A stretch of DNA of 64,000 nucleotides from Bacillus sp. BA3 (lineage in GTDB: Bacteria > Bacillota > Bacilli > Bacillales > DSM-1321): contig PIZR01000002.1 of NCBI GenBank assembly GCA_002835675.1, forward strand, positions 186,001 to 250,000. The letters are read 5' to 3'. The notes beneath the pieces are model-generated. The model did no database searches, was not told where the DNA came from, and saw nothing but the letters and a program-made list of their open reading frames with translations. Positions 19,584-30,454 of this stretch are shown piece after piece (position 1 is the stretch's first letter; each line of letters starts with the position of its first letter). Position numbers and translations under genes: made by a program.

Positions 19584-19781
19584 TCAAGTGGTTGGCCCGC
19601 TAAGAACAACGATAAGGATGATCAATCCGGCCAGAATCATAAGTATGTATGCGATAATTGCTGTCAAGACTCTCCAAAAACCTTTTAATTTATAGCGGCT
19701 TAAGTAAATTAGAAATATAGAGATAATCATAAAGCCCATTGCTATAAAGGATATCCACATTTTTTGCAGAGCAGGTGTCAT
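19584..19781 (-). CDS. yphE: Small membrane protein YphE (DUF2768)
   Basis: 65 aa, two transmembrane helices (about residues 8-28 and 38-60), starting MTPALQKMWISFIAM at ATG 19781 behind AAGGAGTGA; the longer upstream frame is not supported. Conserved small protein of sporeformers with unknown role, upstream of yphF. In B. subtilis gpsA is directly upstream; here the putrescine block has been placed between. Confidence 0.85.
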   Translation of the reverse strand: MTPALQKMWISFIAMGFMIISIFLIYLSRYKLKGFWRVLTAIIAYILMILAGLIILIVVLSGPTT

Positions 19782-20046
19782 ATCTTCATCACTCCTTTTT
19801 CCAGAAATTATTATAACATACCAAATTACGTTAAAGGAATTAAATCCTTTTCCAATCTGGGTAATTCCCGTTTTCATGACGCATTTTCATGAAAAAAACT
19901 ATAAAACGGGAACTAAGTATAGTAAAAGTGATTTCCATACCTCCTCCCTCCAAGCAACAAAAAAAGCCCAAAGGCTGTTTCAGTTTACAAACTAACTCGA
20001 TAATAACTGAGTTTGCCGACAATTTTTTAAGGGGTGTTTAAAATTT
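19782..20046. other. Intergenic region upstream of yphE
   Basis: No gene found. AGCCCAAAGGCTGTTT near 19967 recurs at about 20449, a short GC-containing hairpin seen at both ends of the 19.9-20.5 kb gap. No other signal. Confidence 0.4.
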
Positions 20047-20178
20047 ACCGTTGATTGGAACGCAGGGCACTCGCTTTCCAATCAACGGTCTTTGGAGCCT
20101 CCCCGGTGCTATTAGCGCCTGCGGGGTCTCTCTTGGACCGCTTTCCCCACAGGAGTCTCGTACCTTCCGTTACTCCTT
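20047..20178 (-). repeat. Degenerate copy of a GC-rich Bacillaceae interspersed repeat
   Basis: Read on the minus strand it contains GAGACTCCTGTGGGG, AAGCGG, GAGACCCCGCAGGCGCTAAT, GGGGAGGCTC and GAAAGCGAGTGCC in the order of a ~130-base repeat found many times in genomes of Bacillus-like species. Its end (20047-20089) is an inverted repeat, ACCGTTGATTGGAA paired with TTCCAATCAACGGT. The copy appears worn, lacking part of one end. It marks the junction side of the inserted putrescine block. Family identity is from memory of similar sequences. Confidence 0.65.
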
Positions 20179-20392
20179 AATTAGAAGGATGAAAACTTGA
20201 GGTGATGAGGGTACCTTTGATCAGCTTGAAATGTTTACTTTAGACCACCTGGTGCAGCAAACCATTTGGTTAGTTAGGCTGCCATTAATGTAAAGAAGAT
20301 GGCCGACTGGACTTGACGAAGGGTAGAAATGGTCTAAATAATGACCTTGGAGTGTTCACTATTCCTAAAATTGCTACAAAGCAAAAAATAAC

Positions 20393-20430
20393 AAAAAGGT
20401 TTCGGAATAAGACCATTCCGAAACCTTTTT
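20393..20430 (-). terminator. Intrinsic terminator after patA
   Basis: 15-base stem AAAAGGTTTCGGAAT / ATTCCGAAACCTTTT, short loop, T-rich on both sides; 48 bases after the patA stop. Confidence 0.9.
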
Positions 20431-20477
20431 ATCTAAAATCTGATTCAGCCCAAAGGCTGTTTTTCTGCTTTTTAAAA

Positions 20478-21869
<1,392 letters not shown>

Positions 21870-21956
21870 TTATAACTTTAGTGGATGGTTAATTGAGATT
21901 GCTTCTTTTATAAACTTTGATGCTTACCTCCCTTTTTTCTTATACTTACTTTATCA

Positions 21957-21973
21957 AGCAAGAACCATGCCAA
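21957..21973 (-). promoter_or_regulatory. Sigma-54 (-24/-12) promoter of patA
   Basis: Minus strand TTGGCATGGTTCTTGCT: GG and GC dinucleotides at the obligatory 10-base distance and 13 or more matches to the TGGCACG-N4-TTGCW consensus. About 105 bases before the patA start. Confidence 0.9.
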
Positions 21974-22021
21974 GTTAATTTACCAACAAAACAGCATTCT
22001 TTTTGTTAAATTACGTTATAA

Positions 22022-22061
22022 TTATGCAAATTCGCATAACGATATTTCAATTTGCATAACC
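22022..22061. promoter_or_regulatory. Candidate enhancer (UAS) for patA
   Basis: Contains TTATGC-N6-GCATAA (inverted repeat) followed by a further TTTGCATAAC half-site. A very similar ~40-base sequence occurs upstream of puuP at the same 48-base distance from its -24/-12 promoter. Most likely the binding site of the regulator encoded next door (22156-24261). Confidence 0.7.
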
Positions 22062-22100
22062 ATCCTTGTAAATCATAAAAAAGACTGCCCAAATGCTACT

Positions 22101-22154
22101 ATAAAAATAAAAGCCGTTGACAAGCGATTTTTCATCACTCGGCAACGGCTTTTA
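22101..22154 (-). terminator. Intrinsic terminator after the sigma-54 regulator gene
   Basis: Stem AAAAGCCGTTG / CAACGGCTTTT followed by ATTTTTA on the minus strand, right after the regulator stop. It means patA depends on its own promoter. Confidence 0.9.
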
Positions 22155-22155
22155 T

Positions 22156-24261
22156 TCAATATGCATTTTTTTCGATTTTCTTACTCTGTTCAGCTAACAC
22201 TTTTTGATACTTCCTGCTCACTGACGATTGACTTATACCGAGCGCTTTTGCCGCTTTGGTCGTAGTTTTATACTGTTTCATGGCAAGCATGATCAATTGC
22301 TCTTCGACATGATCCTGTGCTTCCTGCAGCGGAAGGATTCTCGTAATGATGGGTTTCGATTGTTTAAAGTCACTGCCCACAGGTATGAACCTTTGAATGA
22401 AATCAGCATCGATCGTCTCTTCATCTGCAGAAACAACCAACCTTTCAATCATGTTCTGCAATTCACGGATGTTCCCCGGCCATGTATAGACTTCCAGGAT
22501 ATTTAATGCATCAGGGGAAAAGTGGTAATTCCGCTGATACCTTTCATTCAGTTTTTGCAGGAAATGAAAGGCTAGTGGCGGTATATCCTCCGGCCTTTCC
22601 CTTAAAGGGGGCACATGTATGGGTATGACGTTTAATCTATAGAATAAATCTTCTCTGAACGTCCCCATCTCGACCATTTTTTCCAGACTCTTATTCGTGG
22701 CCGCAACAATTTGAACATCAATGGAAATGGGTGTAGTGCTGCCAATCGGAATCACTTCCTGTTCCTGGAGGACCCGCAGTAGCTTGACTTGCAGGTGTAT
22801 GGGCATGTCACCCACTTCATCAAGGAATAAAACGCCTTTATTGGCCTGCTGAAAGTATCCTACCTTCCCATTTTTATCTGCTCCTGTAAAGGAACCCTTC
22901 GTATAACCAAACAATTCACTTTCGAGGAGGTTTTCCGGAATCGCCCCGCAATTTATCTTTAGGAAAGGCTGCTTGGACCGCCTGCCCATTTTATGAATGG
23001 CTTCGGCTATCACTTCTTTACCTACTCCCGACTCCCCGTTGATCAATACGGTTGATGAGAAATGAGCGATTTTCTTGACTTGGCTGATTATCTGCTCCAT
23101 TTTAGGACTTGCAAAAACCAACTCTTTATAAAATTGATCCTGTTTTTTGAATGAATCCAGTTCTTTCCTCATTTCATTTAATTCAGATTTCAATTGTGTC
23201 GTTTCCGTTATATCCCTTGATGCAATGACTATTCGATCTATATCCCCTTTTTCATTGAACACAGGGGTGCCGACGGAAAGGACTTTCTTATTCATTTTCG
23301 TATCTTGGACAATCGATACTTTCTTTTTTTGTTCAAGGACTAACCGGGTGACCGAAGGATTAAAAATCCCTTCATCTTCTAATTGCAAAAGATTCTTCCC
23401 AATATAATCTTTTAAATCCTTACCCCAGAATCCTGAGATGATGCTGTCACTATAACGCAGCAGCTCTCCTTTTTGATTGACTACAAGTATTTCATCATAG
23501 ATATTCGCTAAAATGGCATTCAAGTCTTTATTCGAGCTTTTTATCAATTCTATTTCCATGGCCATTTCCTCAACCATCGGTAAATCCTGAACGATGATGA
23601 TCAGGCCTTCAACTTCTTTTTCATGGTTCAGAATCGGGCTATAGTCGACAAGCACACTCATGACATCAGTAATCTCCAACTGATTCAGAATACTGCTCCC
23701 ACTGGCAAACACGCTATGTATATGCTGCTTATTGAAGATGTCCGCAGCAGGTTCATTTAGGACTTGTTCAGAAGGCTTTTTTATCATCTTCAAGCCTGAT
23801 TCATTGAAGTTCACGATATTTTTTTCTTTATCAGCTACAAAAATCCCCATAGGTATGGAGGTTAAAATAACATTTAGCAGGTCTAAATTCTGTTTGCTGT
23901 CCTGCTTGAATAATTCTGCTAACACATCTTCCCTTTTTACATAACCGGTAAGCAGGCCATCATCCGTTTTTATCAGCACGATAGGTTCTCCGATAATTTG
24001 AAACAGAAGCGGCAAGGATATGTTAGGGGTTAATTTACAGACATTATCAATCGAAAAAGCATACTGTAAAAGCTGATCGACTGTCGTTATTTTTTCATTT
24101 AACGGGAGGTCATCCATGCGGATATACGCAAACACATGATTTTCCTTCATAAGAAAGAAGAAAGGTTCCTGTATCTCATGAATTTTTTGGTCTGATAATG
24201 TAGGCTGATCAATTGTAATAGTTATGAATGGTCTTATTTTATCATCCGGAATAGATAACAC
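22156..24261 (-). CDS. Sigma-54-dependent enhancer-binding regulator of the putrescine block
   Basis: 701-aa bacterial enhancer-binding protein. Residues 1-125 form an N-terminal sensor region with a CBS-like look (LLFQIIGEPIVLIKTDDG); PAS-like domains at about 127-240 and 245-360; a coiled linker; the AAA+ domain at about 385-610 with Walker A GESGVGKE (409-416), the sigma-54-contacting loop GYTKGSFTGA (452-461) and Walker B VLFLDEVGD (477-485); a Fis-type helix-turn-helix at 666-690 (TKAAKALGISQSSVSRKYQK). GTG start at 24261 behind AAAGGAG. It resembles B. subtilis BkdR/RocR-class regulators but I know no named orthologue. Flanked by two sigma-54-controlled genes, patA and puuP, which it very probably activates. 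Confidence 0.93.
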   Translation of the reverse strand: MLSIPDDKIRPFITITIDQPTLSDQKIHEIQEPFFFLMKENHVFAYIRMDDLPLNEKITTVDQLLQYAFSIDNVCKLTPNISLPLLFQIIGEPIVLIKTDDGLLTGYVKREDVLAELFKQDSKQNLDLLNVILTSIPMGIFVADKEKNIVNFNESGLKMIKKPSEQVLNEPAADIFNKQHIHSVFASGSSILNQLEITDVMSVLVDYSPILNHEKEVEGLIIIVQDLPMVEEMAMEIELIKSSNKDLNAILANIYDEILVVNQKGELLRYSDSIISGFWGKDLKDYIGKNLLQLEDEGIFNPSVTRLVLEQKKKVSIVQDTKMNKKVLSVGTPVFNEKGDIDRIVIASRDITETTQLKSELNEMRKELDSFKKQDQFYKELVFASPKMEQIISQVKKIAHFSSTVLINGESGVGKEVIAEAIHKMGRRSKQPFLKINCGAIPENLLESELFGYTKGSFTGADKNGKVGYFQQANKGVLFLDEVGDMPIHLQVKLLRVLQEQEVIPIGSTTPISIDVQIVAATNKSLEKMVEMGTFREDLFYRLNVIPIHVPPLRERPEDIPPLAFHFLQKLNERYQRNYHFSPDALNILEVYTWPGNIRELQNMIERLVVSADEETIDADFIQRFIPVGSDFKQSKPIITRILPLQEAQDHVEEQLIMLAMKQYKTTTKAAKALGISQSSVSRKYQKVLAEQSKKIEKNAY

Positions 24262-24377
24262 AGTTTCACTCTCCTTTTGTAACCTAACCTATATTTTATC
24301 ACAATTCTGAATTGCTAGATAAGAAATAACATGTACGATTACTCATATCCAGCATTTACCTTTATCCATTCCACAAC

Positions 24378-24403
24378 AAAAGGGTCCTTTAACGGACCCT
24401 TTT
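24378..24403. terminator. Bidirectional-looking intrinsic terminator
   Basis: Perfect 10-base stem AAAAGGGTCC / GGACCCTTTT with a 6-base loop, between puuP and the regulator gene; it would stop puuP transcripts before the regulator. It lies 570 bases after the puuP stop. Confidence 0.75.
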
Positions 24404-24972
24404 GACCTAAAAACCTGCTATGCACTCTAGACTTATTTTATAAAGGATCATTCACCTTTTCTTATTATTCCTGATCAGGATAGATAAAGCGATGAATATG
24501 ATAATGAAAAAGCAGCCTTAGTACAGAACTCAGCCGGCTTCACCTATATCATATTGATAACAGTCACAATAATCAGTAAATTCAGTACCTATGCAAAAGC
24601 CGGTACAGAAGGTAAAGCTGCTGAAAAGAAAAATGCTGAACAAGTAATTGCCCTTTGAAATGAATAAATAATCCATCTAAGAAAACCGGCATATGTATTG
24701 ATGGAACTTTGCGCATACGCTTATACCGAACCTGCCGCAGGAATGACCTTTTCCTTCTGTCCATAATATACGCTGTGAGAAGCATCACCATTAAAGCGAG
24801 CAGGCAGGCCTCCGGAACCATTCCATATGACATCTATGCAGCAATCCAATATGCGCTAAATCACTGTTGCTAATTCCATGTACAAAAAAACGAATAGAAA
24901 GACCGTTAAAGACCTTTTCATTTTCTAATCAGCGATATTAAACCTCCTTCGTTCATGAAGTGAGTAAATTCA
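24404..24972. other. 570-base gap between puuP and the regulator gene; possible decayed sequence
   Basis: No gene I can support. On the plus strand about 24501-24658 an open stretch reads NEKAALVQNSAGFTYIILI followed by a hydrophobic segment and a lysine/alanine-rich tail, with no start codon or ribosome binding site. It looks like the remains of a small membrane protein. An open frame on the minus strand (24582-24833) also lacks a ribosome binding site. Probably debris. Confidence 0.35.
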
Positions 24973-26307
24973 CTATGCCTCTTCAAAACGGAATAACGGA
25001 GGGGATTCCGTAAACCATTTTGTTCGATACAGAAGATAACCAATCCCAATTACCGCCCATACAATTCCTAGGATCAATGAACTCGTCTCGAGATTAAGCC
25101 AAAGGATGAAGACCGATGCAGCACCTAAAACCGGGGACAGAATTGTTGAAAGAAATCCTTTAATCGTTCTGAAGCTTTTGTTTCTTATTGAATGGACGAT
25201 TACACAAATATTCACGAAAGTAAAAGCAATTAATGCCCCGAAGTTTATGAGGGAAGTGGCGGTAACCAAATCAAGGAATAAGGCAACCAATGATATGGAC
25301 CCGACAAATATGACATTAAAAAATGGCGTGTTGTATTTTGGGTGGACAAACCCAAATAGTTTTTTCGAGATCATTTGGTCACGTCCCATGACATATAGCA
25401 ACCTAGAAACACTAGCATGGGATGCAAGCCCAGAGGCAAGTGTACCGCATAAAGTTCCTGCAAGAAAGAAGGCTTGAAATAACTTCCCGCCCACAAAAAG
25501 GGCTATTTCCGGAGAAGCTGCTTCTGGATCGCTAAAACGGGAAACATCCGGGAAAAATAACTGTGTAAAGAATGATGCCGTCACAAATAAAACCCCTCCG
25601 ATAAGGGCGGTCAAAAAGATGGCCCGGGGAACCGTTTTAGATGGATTCGGTGTTTCTTCCGATAAAGTTGTGACAGCGTCAAACCCCAAGAAAGAAAAAC
25701 ACAGGATTGTAGCACCAGTTATGAGCGTCGACATCTCCATATGATGCCCGAAGAATGGCTGAACCGATAAGACCTCTCCAGTCCCTTCTCCACCCATGAC
25801 CCCTTTTACGACAAGCGCCACAAATATAAGGATCACCAACATTTGAAAAAATACAAGGAAGCTATTAAAGTTGGCTGCAAAATTAACATTGAATAAGTTA
25901 ATGCCTGTCATTAAAAGGACAAATGCCACCACCCATATCCACGGGTACACCTCCGGAAAAAGAGCGGTTAAGTATATTTTTGTTAATATGCCATTCACCA
26001 TCGGTAAAAATAAATAATCAAGTAACGAAGACCACCCGACAAGGAAGCCTAAATGTGGATTGATCGTTTTTTGTGTGTAAGTATAGGATGAACCTGCCTG
26101 CGGATAAATTTTTACCATTTTCCCATAACTTGCGGCAGTAAACAACATCGCTAAAAGAGCAATGACATAAGCGGTTGGCACATGCCCCCCCGTTTTTTCG
26201 GAAACTATCCCAAATGTATCAAAAACAACCATCGGTGTCATATATCCAACACCAAGCAATACGATATGCCACAAGTTTAAAGACCTTTTAAGATTACCTG
26301 TTTGCAT
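24973..26307 (-). CDS. puuP: Putrescine importer, APC family (PuuP type)
   Basis: 444-aa amino acid-polyamine-organocation permease with about 12 transmembrane helices. It matches E. coli PuuP (proton-driven putrescine uptake) almost throughout: [92 protein letters not shown] 26307 behind AAGGAAGGGG. It has its own sigma-54 promoter and enhancer-like site, like patA. Substrate is by homology and context. Confidence 0.92.
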   Translation of the reverse strand: MQTGNLKRSLNLWHIVLLGVGYMTPMVVFDTFGIVSEKTGGHVPTAYVIALLAMLFTAASYGKMVKIYPQAGSSYTYTQKTINPHLGFLVGWSSLLDYLFLPMVNGILTKIYLTALFPEVYPWIWVVAFVLLMTGINLFNVNFAANFNSFLVFFQMLVILIFVALVVKGVMGGEGTGEVLSVQPFFGHHMEMSTLITGATILCFSFLGFDAVTTLSEETPNPSKTVPRAIFLTALIGGVLFVTASFFTQLFFPDVSRFSDPEAASPEIALFVGGKLFQAFFLAGTLCGTLASGLASHASVSRLLYVMGRDQMISKKLFGFVHPKYNTPFFNVIFVGSISLVALFLDLVTATSLINFGALIAFTFVNICVIVHSIRNKSFRTIKGFLSTILSPVLGAASVFILWLNLETSSLILGIVWAVIGIGYLLYRTKWFTESPPLFRFEEA

Positions 26308-26390
26308 GTATCATTCCCCTTCCTTTTTTAGCGAGAAAAGTTAACCAACTTTTCTGGCCTCCCTTATAATTCTTTGGTCATATTACACCT

Positions 26391-26407
26391 CGCAATTTTC
26401 ATACCAA
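26391..26407 (-). promoter_or_regulatory. Sigma-54 (-24/-12) promoter of puuP
   Basis: Minus strand TTGGTATGAAAATTGCG: GG at -24 and GC at -12 with correct spacing; differs from TGGCACG-N4-TTGC at two positions. 84 bases before the puuP start. Confidence 0.85.
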
Positions 26408-26455
26408 AAAAAATAGTCGATTTATAACAAAAAACAAGGAAATATGTAGAATGTT

Positions 26456-26494
26456 TTATGCAAACTTGAATAACCTATTCAATTATTCATAATA
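26456..26494. promoter_or_regulatory. Candidate enhancer (UAS) for puuP
   Basis: Begins TTATGCAAACTTGAATAACC and contains the palindrome TTGAATA-ACC-TATTCAA. It aligns with the site upstream of patA (22022-22061) and starts 48 bases from the -24/-12 promoter, exactly as there. Confidence 0.7.
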
Positions 26495-26515
26495 GAACAG
26501 ATGATTTTTTGCCCA

Positions 26516-26550
26516 TAAAAAAAAGCAGAAGATATTAGATATCTTCTGCT
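26516..26550 (-). terminator. Intrinsic terminator after gpsA
   Basis: 11-base stem AGCAGAAGATA / TATCTTCTGCT, 5-base loop, then TTTTTTTT on the minus strand. The 136 bases between it and the gpsA stop hold nothing recognisable. Confidence 0.9.
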
Positions 26551-26686
26551 CATTTGACTAAATCCCCCGTGCCGAGGTCAAATTACTAGTTTACTTTCGT
26601 TGCATTGTATGCTGATACACGGCAAGGCGCATCATCAAATGCCTAATTTAATGAAATTCTTTTATGAAAATCAACAGATTCGGATT

Positions 26687-27739
26687 TCAATCGTGCTGTC
26701 TGCTATCCAAAATGTTATAAAGTTCTTCCATTTCATTCGTTTTTGAACGATTCATCAAGAGGTCAACTGCCTTTTTCACTTCTTCCCCATTGAATAAAAC
26801 ATCGTACAGGGCTTCAGTGATCGGCATGTTCACTTCGTACTTTTGAGCTAGTTGATAGGCGGCTTTAGTGGTTCTGACACCTTCAACGACCATACCCATG
26901 TTTTCCAAAACTTCTTCAAGCTTTTGCCCTTTTCCAAGCATATTCCCAGCTCTCCAATTACGGGAGTGTACGCTTGTACAAGTGACGATCAAGTCGCCAA
27001 TCCCAGCTAAACCTGAAAACGTAAGCGCGTTAGCCCCCATGGCCACCCCTAGACGGGATATTTCAGCCAATCCTCGTGTCATTAATGCAGCCTTGGCATT
27101 ATCCCCATAGCCTAAACCATCCGTAATTCCGGCAGCCAATGCTATGATGTTCTTTAATGCCCCTCCGATTTCAACACCAATCAAGTCCGGATTTGTATAT
27201 ACACGGAAATTATTATTGATGAAGATGTCCTGAACCCTTTCGGCAGCCTTCATATTCTTGGAAGAAACGGCAACTGTTGTCGGGTGACGTAGACTGACTT
27301 CTTCAGCATGACTCGGTCCTGAAAGAACCACTATATCTTTAAGCCAATCCGCCGAAGAGACTTCTTCAATCATTTCCGATATACGAAGCAGGGAATCAGG
27401 TTCAATCCCCTTACTTACATGAACGATTGTCAATGGCTTATCATGAGCCTCTTCAATCTGACCAAGCACTTCCCGGTAGGCTTTGGTCGGCACAGCCAAA
27501 ATTATTATTTCAATCCCGACCAATGCTTCCTTAATCGAAGAATAACCTTTAATCCCCAAAGGCAATTCAATCCCAGGCAAGTATTTTTCATTCGTATGTT
27601 TTTGATTTATTTCATTGATTTGATTCTGATTATGTCCCCACAATCTCACTTCATGCTGGTTATCAGCGATCACGAGCGCTAAAGCAGTTCCCCAGCTCCC
27701 TGCTCCGATCACTGCGATACTTTCTTTATCTTTCACCAT
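26687..27739 (-). CDS. gpsA: Glycerol-3-phosphate dehydrogenase [NAD(P)+]
   Basis: Reduces dihydroxyacetone phosphate to sn-glycerol-3-phosphate, the entry to phospholipid synthesis. 350 aa; nucleotide-binding [12 protein letters not shown] near the N-terminus, the catalytic lysine region [13 protein letters not shown], and [20 protein letters not shown] blocks. ATG 27739 chosen because of AAAGGTGG seven bases upstream and the family start; the frame is open further upstream but overlaps der. Follows der by 16 bases. Confidence 0.97.
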   Translation of the reverse strand: MVKDKESIAVIGAGSWGTALALVIADNQHEVRLWGHNQNQINEINQKHTNEKYLPGIELPLGIKGYSSIKEALVGIEIIILAVPTKAYREVLGQIEEAHDKPLTIVHVSKGIEPDSLLRISEMIEEVSSADWLKDIVVLSGPSHAEEVSLRHPTTVAVSSKNMKAAERVQDIFINNNFRVYTNPDLIGVEIGGALKNIIALAAGITDGLGYGDNAKAALMTRGLAEISRLGVAMGANALTFSGLAGIGDLIVTCTSVHSRNWRAGNMLGKGQKLEEVLENMGMVVEGVRTTKAAYQLAQKYEVNMPITEALYDVLFNGEEVKKAVDLLMNRSKTNEMEELYNILDSRQHD

Positions 27740-27755
27740 GGTATAACCACCTTTA

Positions 27756-29066
27756 CTATTTTCTCTGACGTCCAAAAATTCGTATTGGTGTTCCTTCAAA
27801 ACCAAAGGCATCCCTAATTCGATTTTCTAAAAATCTCTCATATGAGAAATGCAATAACTCCGGATCGTTAACGAATACAACGAAAGTTGGCGGCTTGATC
27901 GCTACCTGAGTCGTATAATAAATTTTCAAACGGTTGCCATTATGTGTCGGTGTCGGATTCATCGCCACGGCATCCATGACCACTTCATTCAATACATTTG
28001 TCTGAACCCGGATAGCATGATTCTCACTAGCCTGATCAATGACCGGTATCAAGGTATGTGTCCGTTTTTTCGTTAAGGCAGAAAGATAAATGATTGGCGC
28101 ATAATCCAAGAATAGGAAATGGGCACGGATCTTCTCTTCAAAATCCTTCATCGTTTTTTCATCTTTCTCGATGGCATCCCACTTATTGACGACGATGATG
28201 ACCGCCCTACCCGCTTCATGGGCATATCCGGCAATTTTTTTATCCTGCTCACGAATTCCTTCTTCAGCGTTCAGGACTACAAGAACAACGTCTGAACGTT
28301 CAATTGCCCTTAATGCACGAAGTACGCTATATTTTTCCGTGCTTTCATACACTTTACCTTTTTTCCGCATCCCTGCTGTATCAATAATGACATATTCTTT
28401 GCCATTGTATTTATACGGAGAGTCAATCGCGTCACGAGTCGTACCTTCAATATCACTGACAATGACACGTTCTTCACCTAACAATGCATTGACCAGAGAA
28501 GATTTACCTACGTTCGGTCTTCCAATCAAACTGAATTTAATGACATCATCAGCATAATCCTGGCCGTCGAATTTAGGGAAATGTTTAGCCGCTTCATCCA
28601 GAAGGTCACCAAGACCAAGTCCATGAGACCCGGAGATTGGGAATGGATCGCCAAAACCTAACGCATAGAAATCATAAATTTGATCCTTCATTTCTGGATT
28701 ATCTACTTTGTTTACTGCAAGGACAACTGGCTTTCTCGATTTATAGAGAATCTTAGCGACTTCTTCATCAGCAGCCGTTACCCCTTCACGACCATTCGTC
28801 ATAAAAATTATCACATCAGCTTCGTCGATGGCTATTTCAGCCTGCTGGCGAATTTGTTCCAGGAACGGCTCGTCACCGATATCAATTCCACCTGTATCGA
28901 TAATGTTAAAATCATGTGTCAACCATTCACCAGAACTATAAATCCTGTCCCGGGTCACTCCAGGAACGTCTTCGACAATCGAAACCCGTTCTCCAACTAT
29001 TCTATTAAAGATTGTCGATTTTCCCACGTTCGGACGACCGACTATCGCAATTACCGGTTTTGGCAT
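27756..29066 (-). CDS. der: Ribosome biogenesis GTPase Der (EngA)
   Basis: Essential double GTPase for 50S ribosome assembly. 436 aa with two G domains: GRPNVGKST (residues 8-16), DTGG and NKVD in the first; [18 protein letters not shown] and NKWD in the second (about 176-300); a C-terminal KH-like domain. Intact and typical. In B. subtilis seaA (yphB) lies upstream; here a 459-base gap does. Confidence 0.98.
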   Translation of the reverse strand: MPKPVIAIVGRPNVGKSTIFNRIVGERVSIVEDVPGVTRDRIYSSGEWLTHDFNIIDTGGIDIGDEPFLEQIRQQAEIAIDEADVIIFMTNGREGVTAADEEVAKILYKSRKPVVLAVNKVDNPEMKDQIYDFYALGFGDPFPISGSHGLGLGDLLDEAAKHFPKFDGQDYADDVIKFSLIGRPNVGKSSLVNALLGEERVIVSDIEGTTRDAIDSPYKYNGKEYVIIDTAGMRKKGKVYESTEKYSVLRALRAIERSDVVLVVLNAEEGIREQDKKIAGYAHEAGRAVIIVVNKWDAIEKDEKTMKDFEEKIRAHFLFLDYAPIIYLSALTKKRTHTLIPVIDQASENHAIRVQTNVLNEVVMDAVAMNPTPTHNGNRLKIYYTTQVAIKPPTFVVFVNDPELLHFSYERFLENRIRDAFGFEGTPIRIFGRQRK

Positions 29067-29525
29067 TGCTCTTCACCCTTTCTGCTACTATATCTCTGTC
29101 AAAGTCACGAAATTCATGAATGCATTTATACGGTTGCTTTGCATTATTGATTTTCATTATTTCCTTTTAAAGGAAAGAGCTGTATCCATCATCATTTAAA
29201 GGAATCCTTCATCAGTAAAAAATTCGCAACTGATGTTCATTTAAATGCAAGTATTCACGGGCAGTTTGTCCACTTGACGCCCCAATTCCTGAGGTGACGT
29301 GAAGCTGACCCTCTGCTTGCTCAAACTTGATTATAAACAGCCCAAAAAAATGAAGAAAGCTTCGGCATACGGCTTCCTTTTTTATTGTTTAGAGCATTTT
29401 ACGATTATCTACAGACCTCTAACTATCCTATAGTAACAAATTTCTCGCCAATCAACAATGATTGTATGAATAAAAGCCTTCTAATTCCAGTTTGCACCAT
29501 TTTGATAAATTTTTCACCATACTCT
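29067..29525. other. Intergenic region der-yphA; seaA position is empty
   Basis: B. subtilis has seaA between yphA and der; no such gene is here. On the minus strand a 55-codon open stretch around 29210-29385 ends LHVTSGIGASSGQTAREYLH before a stop but has no start codon or ribosome binding site. A weak hairpin with T tail (29343-29380) could end yphA transcription. The rest includes the der promoter region. Confidence 0.4.
29343..29380 (-). terminator. Weak intrinsic terminator after yphA
   Basis: Minus strand GGAAGC ... GCTTTC stem (one G-U pair) followed by TTCATTTTTTT. Modest stability. Confidence 0.45.
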
Positions 29526-30146
29526 TCATTGATTAAAATTCTCTTTTCCTTGTTTTGATAAAAATCTCGATTGAGAAATTGAATAAATGTATTGGCCAGC
29601 CAGTTCCAATATTCTCCACAATATGTTTGCGCCCAAAACCAGCACTGCATTATCATGCCATGCGTAAGCAAGGGCCACATAAGGTAAAGAGTGGTAAGCA
29701 AGCAATCCAGAATATATGATATCTCCCATCATCATCCCAATTAAAAGGACGAACAATCGATGTTTCCAATTTTTAAAAAGTAATAAGATAAGATAATTCA
29801 GGAAAATACACAAAAGATAAATCGGTTTCATGATGAGCCATATCGGATCAAGCAAAGAAAAAAGTTGAAAACTGGCATAAGCGAGAGTGATAATAAGACT
29901 TCCGCTGATCAGTTCCATCATCTTGATGATTGATTCCTTCCTAATATACACACACAGTATAAAGAAAAGATACGGCCCGCTCAAATGCACGGAAACCAAG
30001 GGAGCATCCAGTTTATAGCCAGCTAATACCATAACGGCTAATAGATGAAATAGAAAATCAAAACGAAAGGGAACCGTTTTCGGAATAAAAAACATGACAA
30101 TGACCCAAACTATCCATGAAATCCAATAAAATATTATTCCATCCAT
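29526..30146 (-). CDS. yphA: Integral membrane protein YphA
   Basis: 206 aa, six or seven predicted transmembrane helices (for example FYWISWIVWVIVMFFIP, YLFFILCVYI, YLLCIFLNYLILLLF), almost no soluble part. It starts MDGIIFYWISWIVW at ATG 30146 behind AAGGGGGG; longer upstream frames are not supported. B. subtilis YphA by position between fni and der. Function unknown. Confidence 0.85.
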   Translation of the reverse strand: MDGIIFYWISWIVWVIVMFFIPKTVPFRFDFLFHLLAVMVLAGYKLDAPLVSVHLSGPYLFFILCVYIRKESIIKMMELISGSLIITLAYASFQLFSLLDPIWLIMKPIYLLCIFLNYLILLLFKNWKHRLFVLLIGMMMGDIIYSGLLAYHSLPYVALAYAWHDNAVLVLGANILWRILELAGQYIYSISQSRFLSKQGKENFNQ

Positions 30147-30257
30147 GCAGCGCCCCCCTTTTAGGAACATTATGGCTTGTTTATTCAAAGTATAAACGTA
30201 TAGCACGGCATTTAATGAGGAAACCTTTGTCCTATCATTAGAAAAGGAGGTGTAAAC

Positions 30258-30389
30258 ATGGGAAAAGATCGGCAAGAGAAGAAATTGAAAGAAAGTAAAC
30301 GGGTGGAGTCCGACAGGGACCAATCACTGGAGCATAAAGGAGCAACTAGAATGGAAAGCCCTGAAGAGGCTCGAAAAAGGAATAGTTAA
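30258..30389 (+). CDS. ypzI: Small conserved protein YpzI
   Basis: 43-codon gene on the opposite strand to its neighbours, starting MGKDRQEKKLKESKRVESDR at ATG 30258 behind a perfect AAAGGAGGTG. Hydrophilic and highly charged (Lys/Arg/Glu rich). The start matches B. subtilis YpzI from memory, at the same location between fni and yphA. Such small proteins are often expressed in sporulation, but I have no direct evidence. It ends before a bidirectional terminator shared with fni. Confidence 0.88.
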   Translation: MGKDRQEKKLKESKRVESDRDQSLEHKGATRMESPEEARKRNS

Positions 30390-30403
30390 GTCTATCCCTG
30401 AAC

Positions 30404-30446
30404 AAAAAGAAGCATCTCAATCCGTTCAATTGAGATGCTTCTTTTT
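30404..30446. terminator. Bidirectional terminator between ypzI and fni
   Basis: Nearly perfect 18-base stem AAAAAGAAGCATCTCAAT / ATTGAGATGCTTCTTTTT, T runs on both strands; ypzI and fni converge on it. Confidence 0.95.
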
Positions 30447-30454
30447 CTGGTCAT

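Noticed and set aside
24582..24833. Minus-strand open frame of 83 codons starting MSYGMVPEACLLALMVMLL
   Set aside because: No ribosome binding site, no recognisable family, lies opposite the presumed membrane-protein remnant; composition of the second half looks like a shadow frame.
29210..29385. Minus-strand open stretch ending LHVTSGIGASSGQTAREYLH...
   Set aside because: It lacks any start codon and ribosome binding site and overlaps a terminator-like hairpin.
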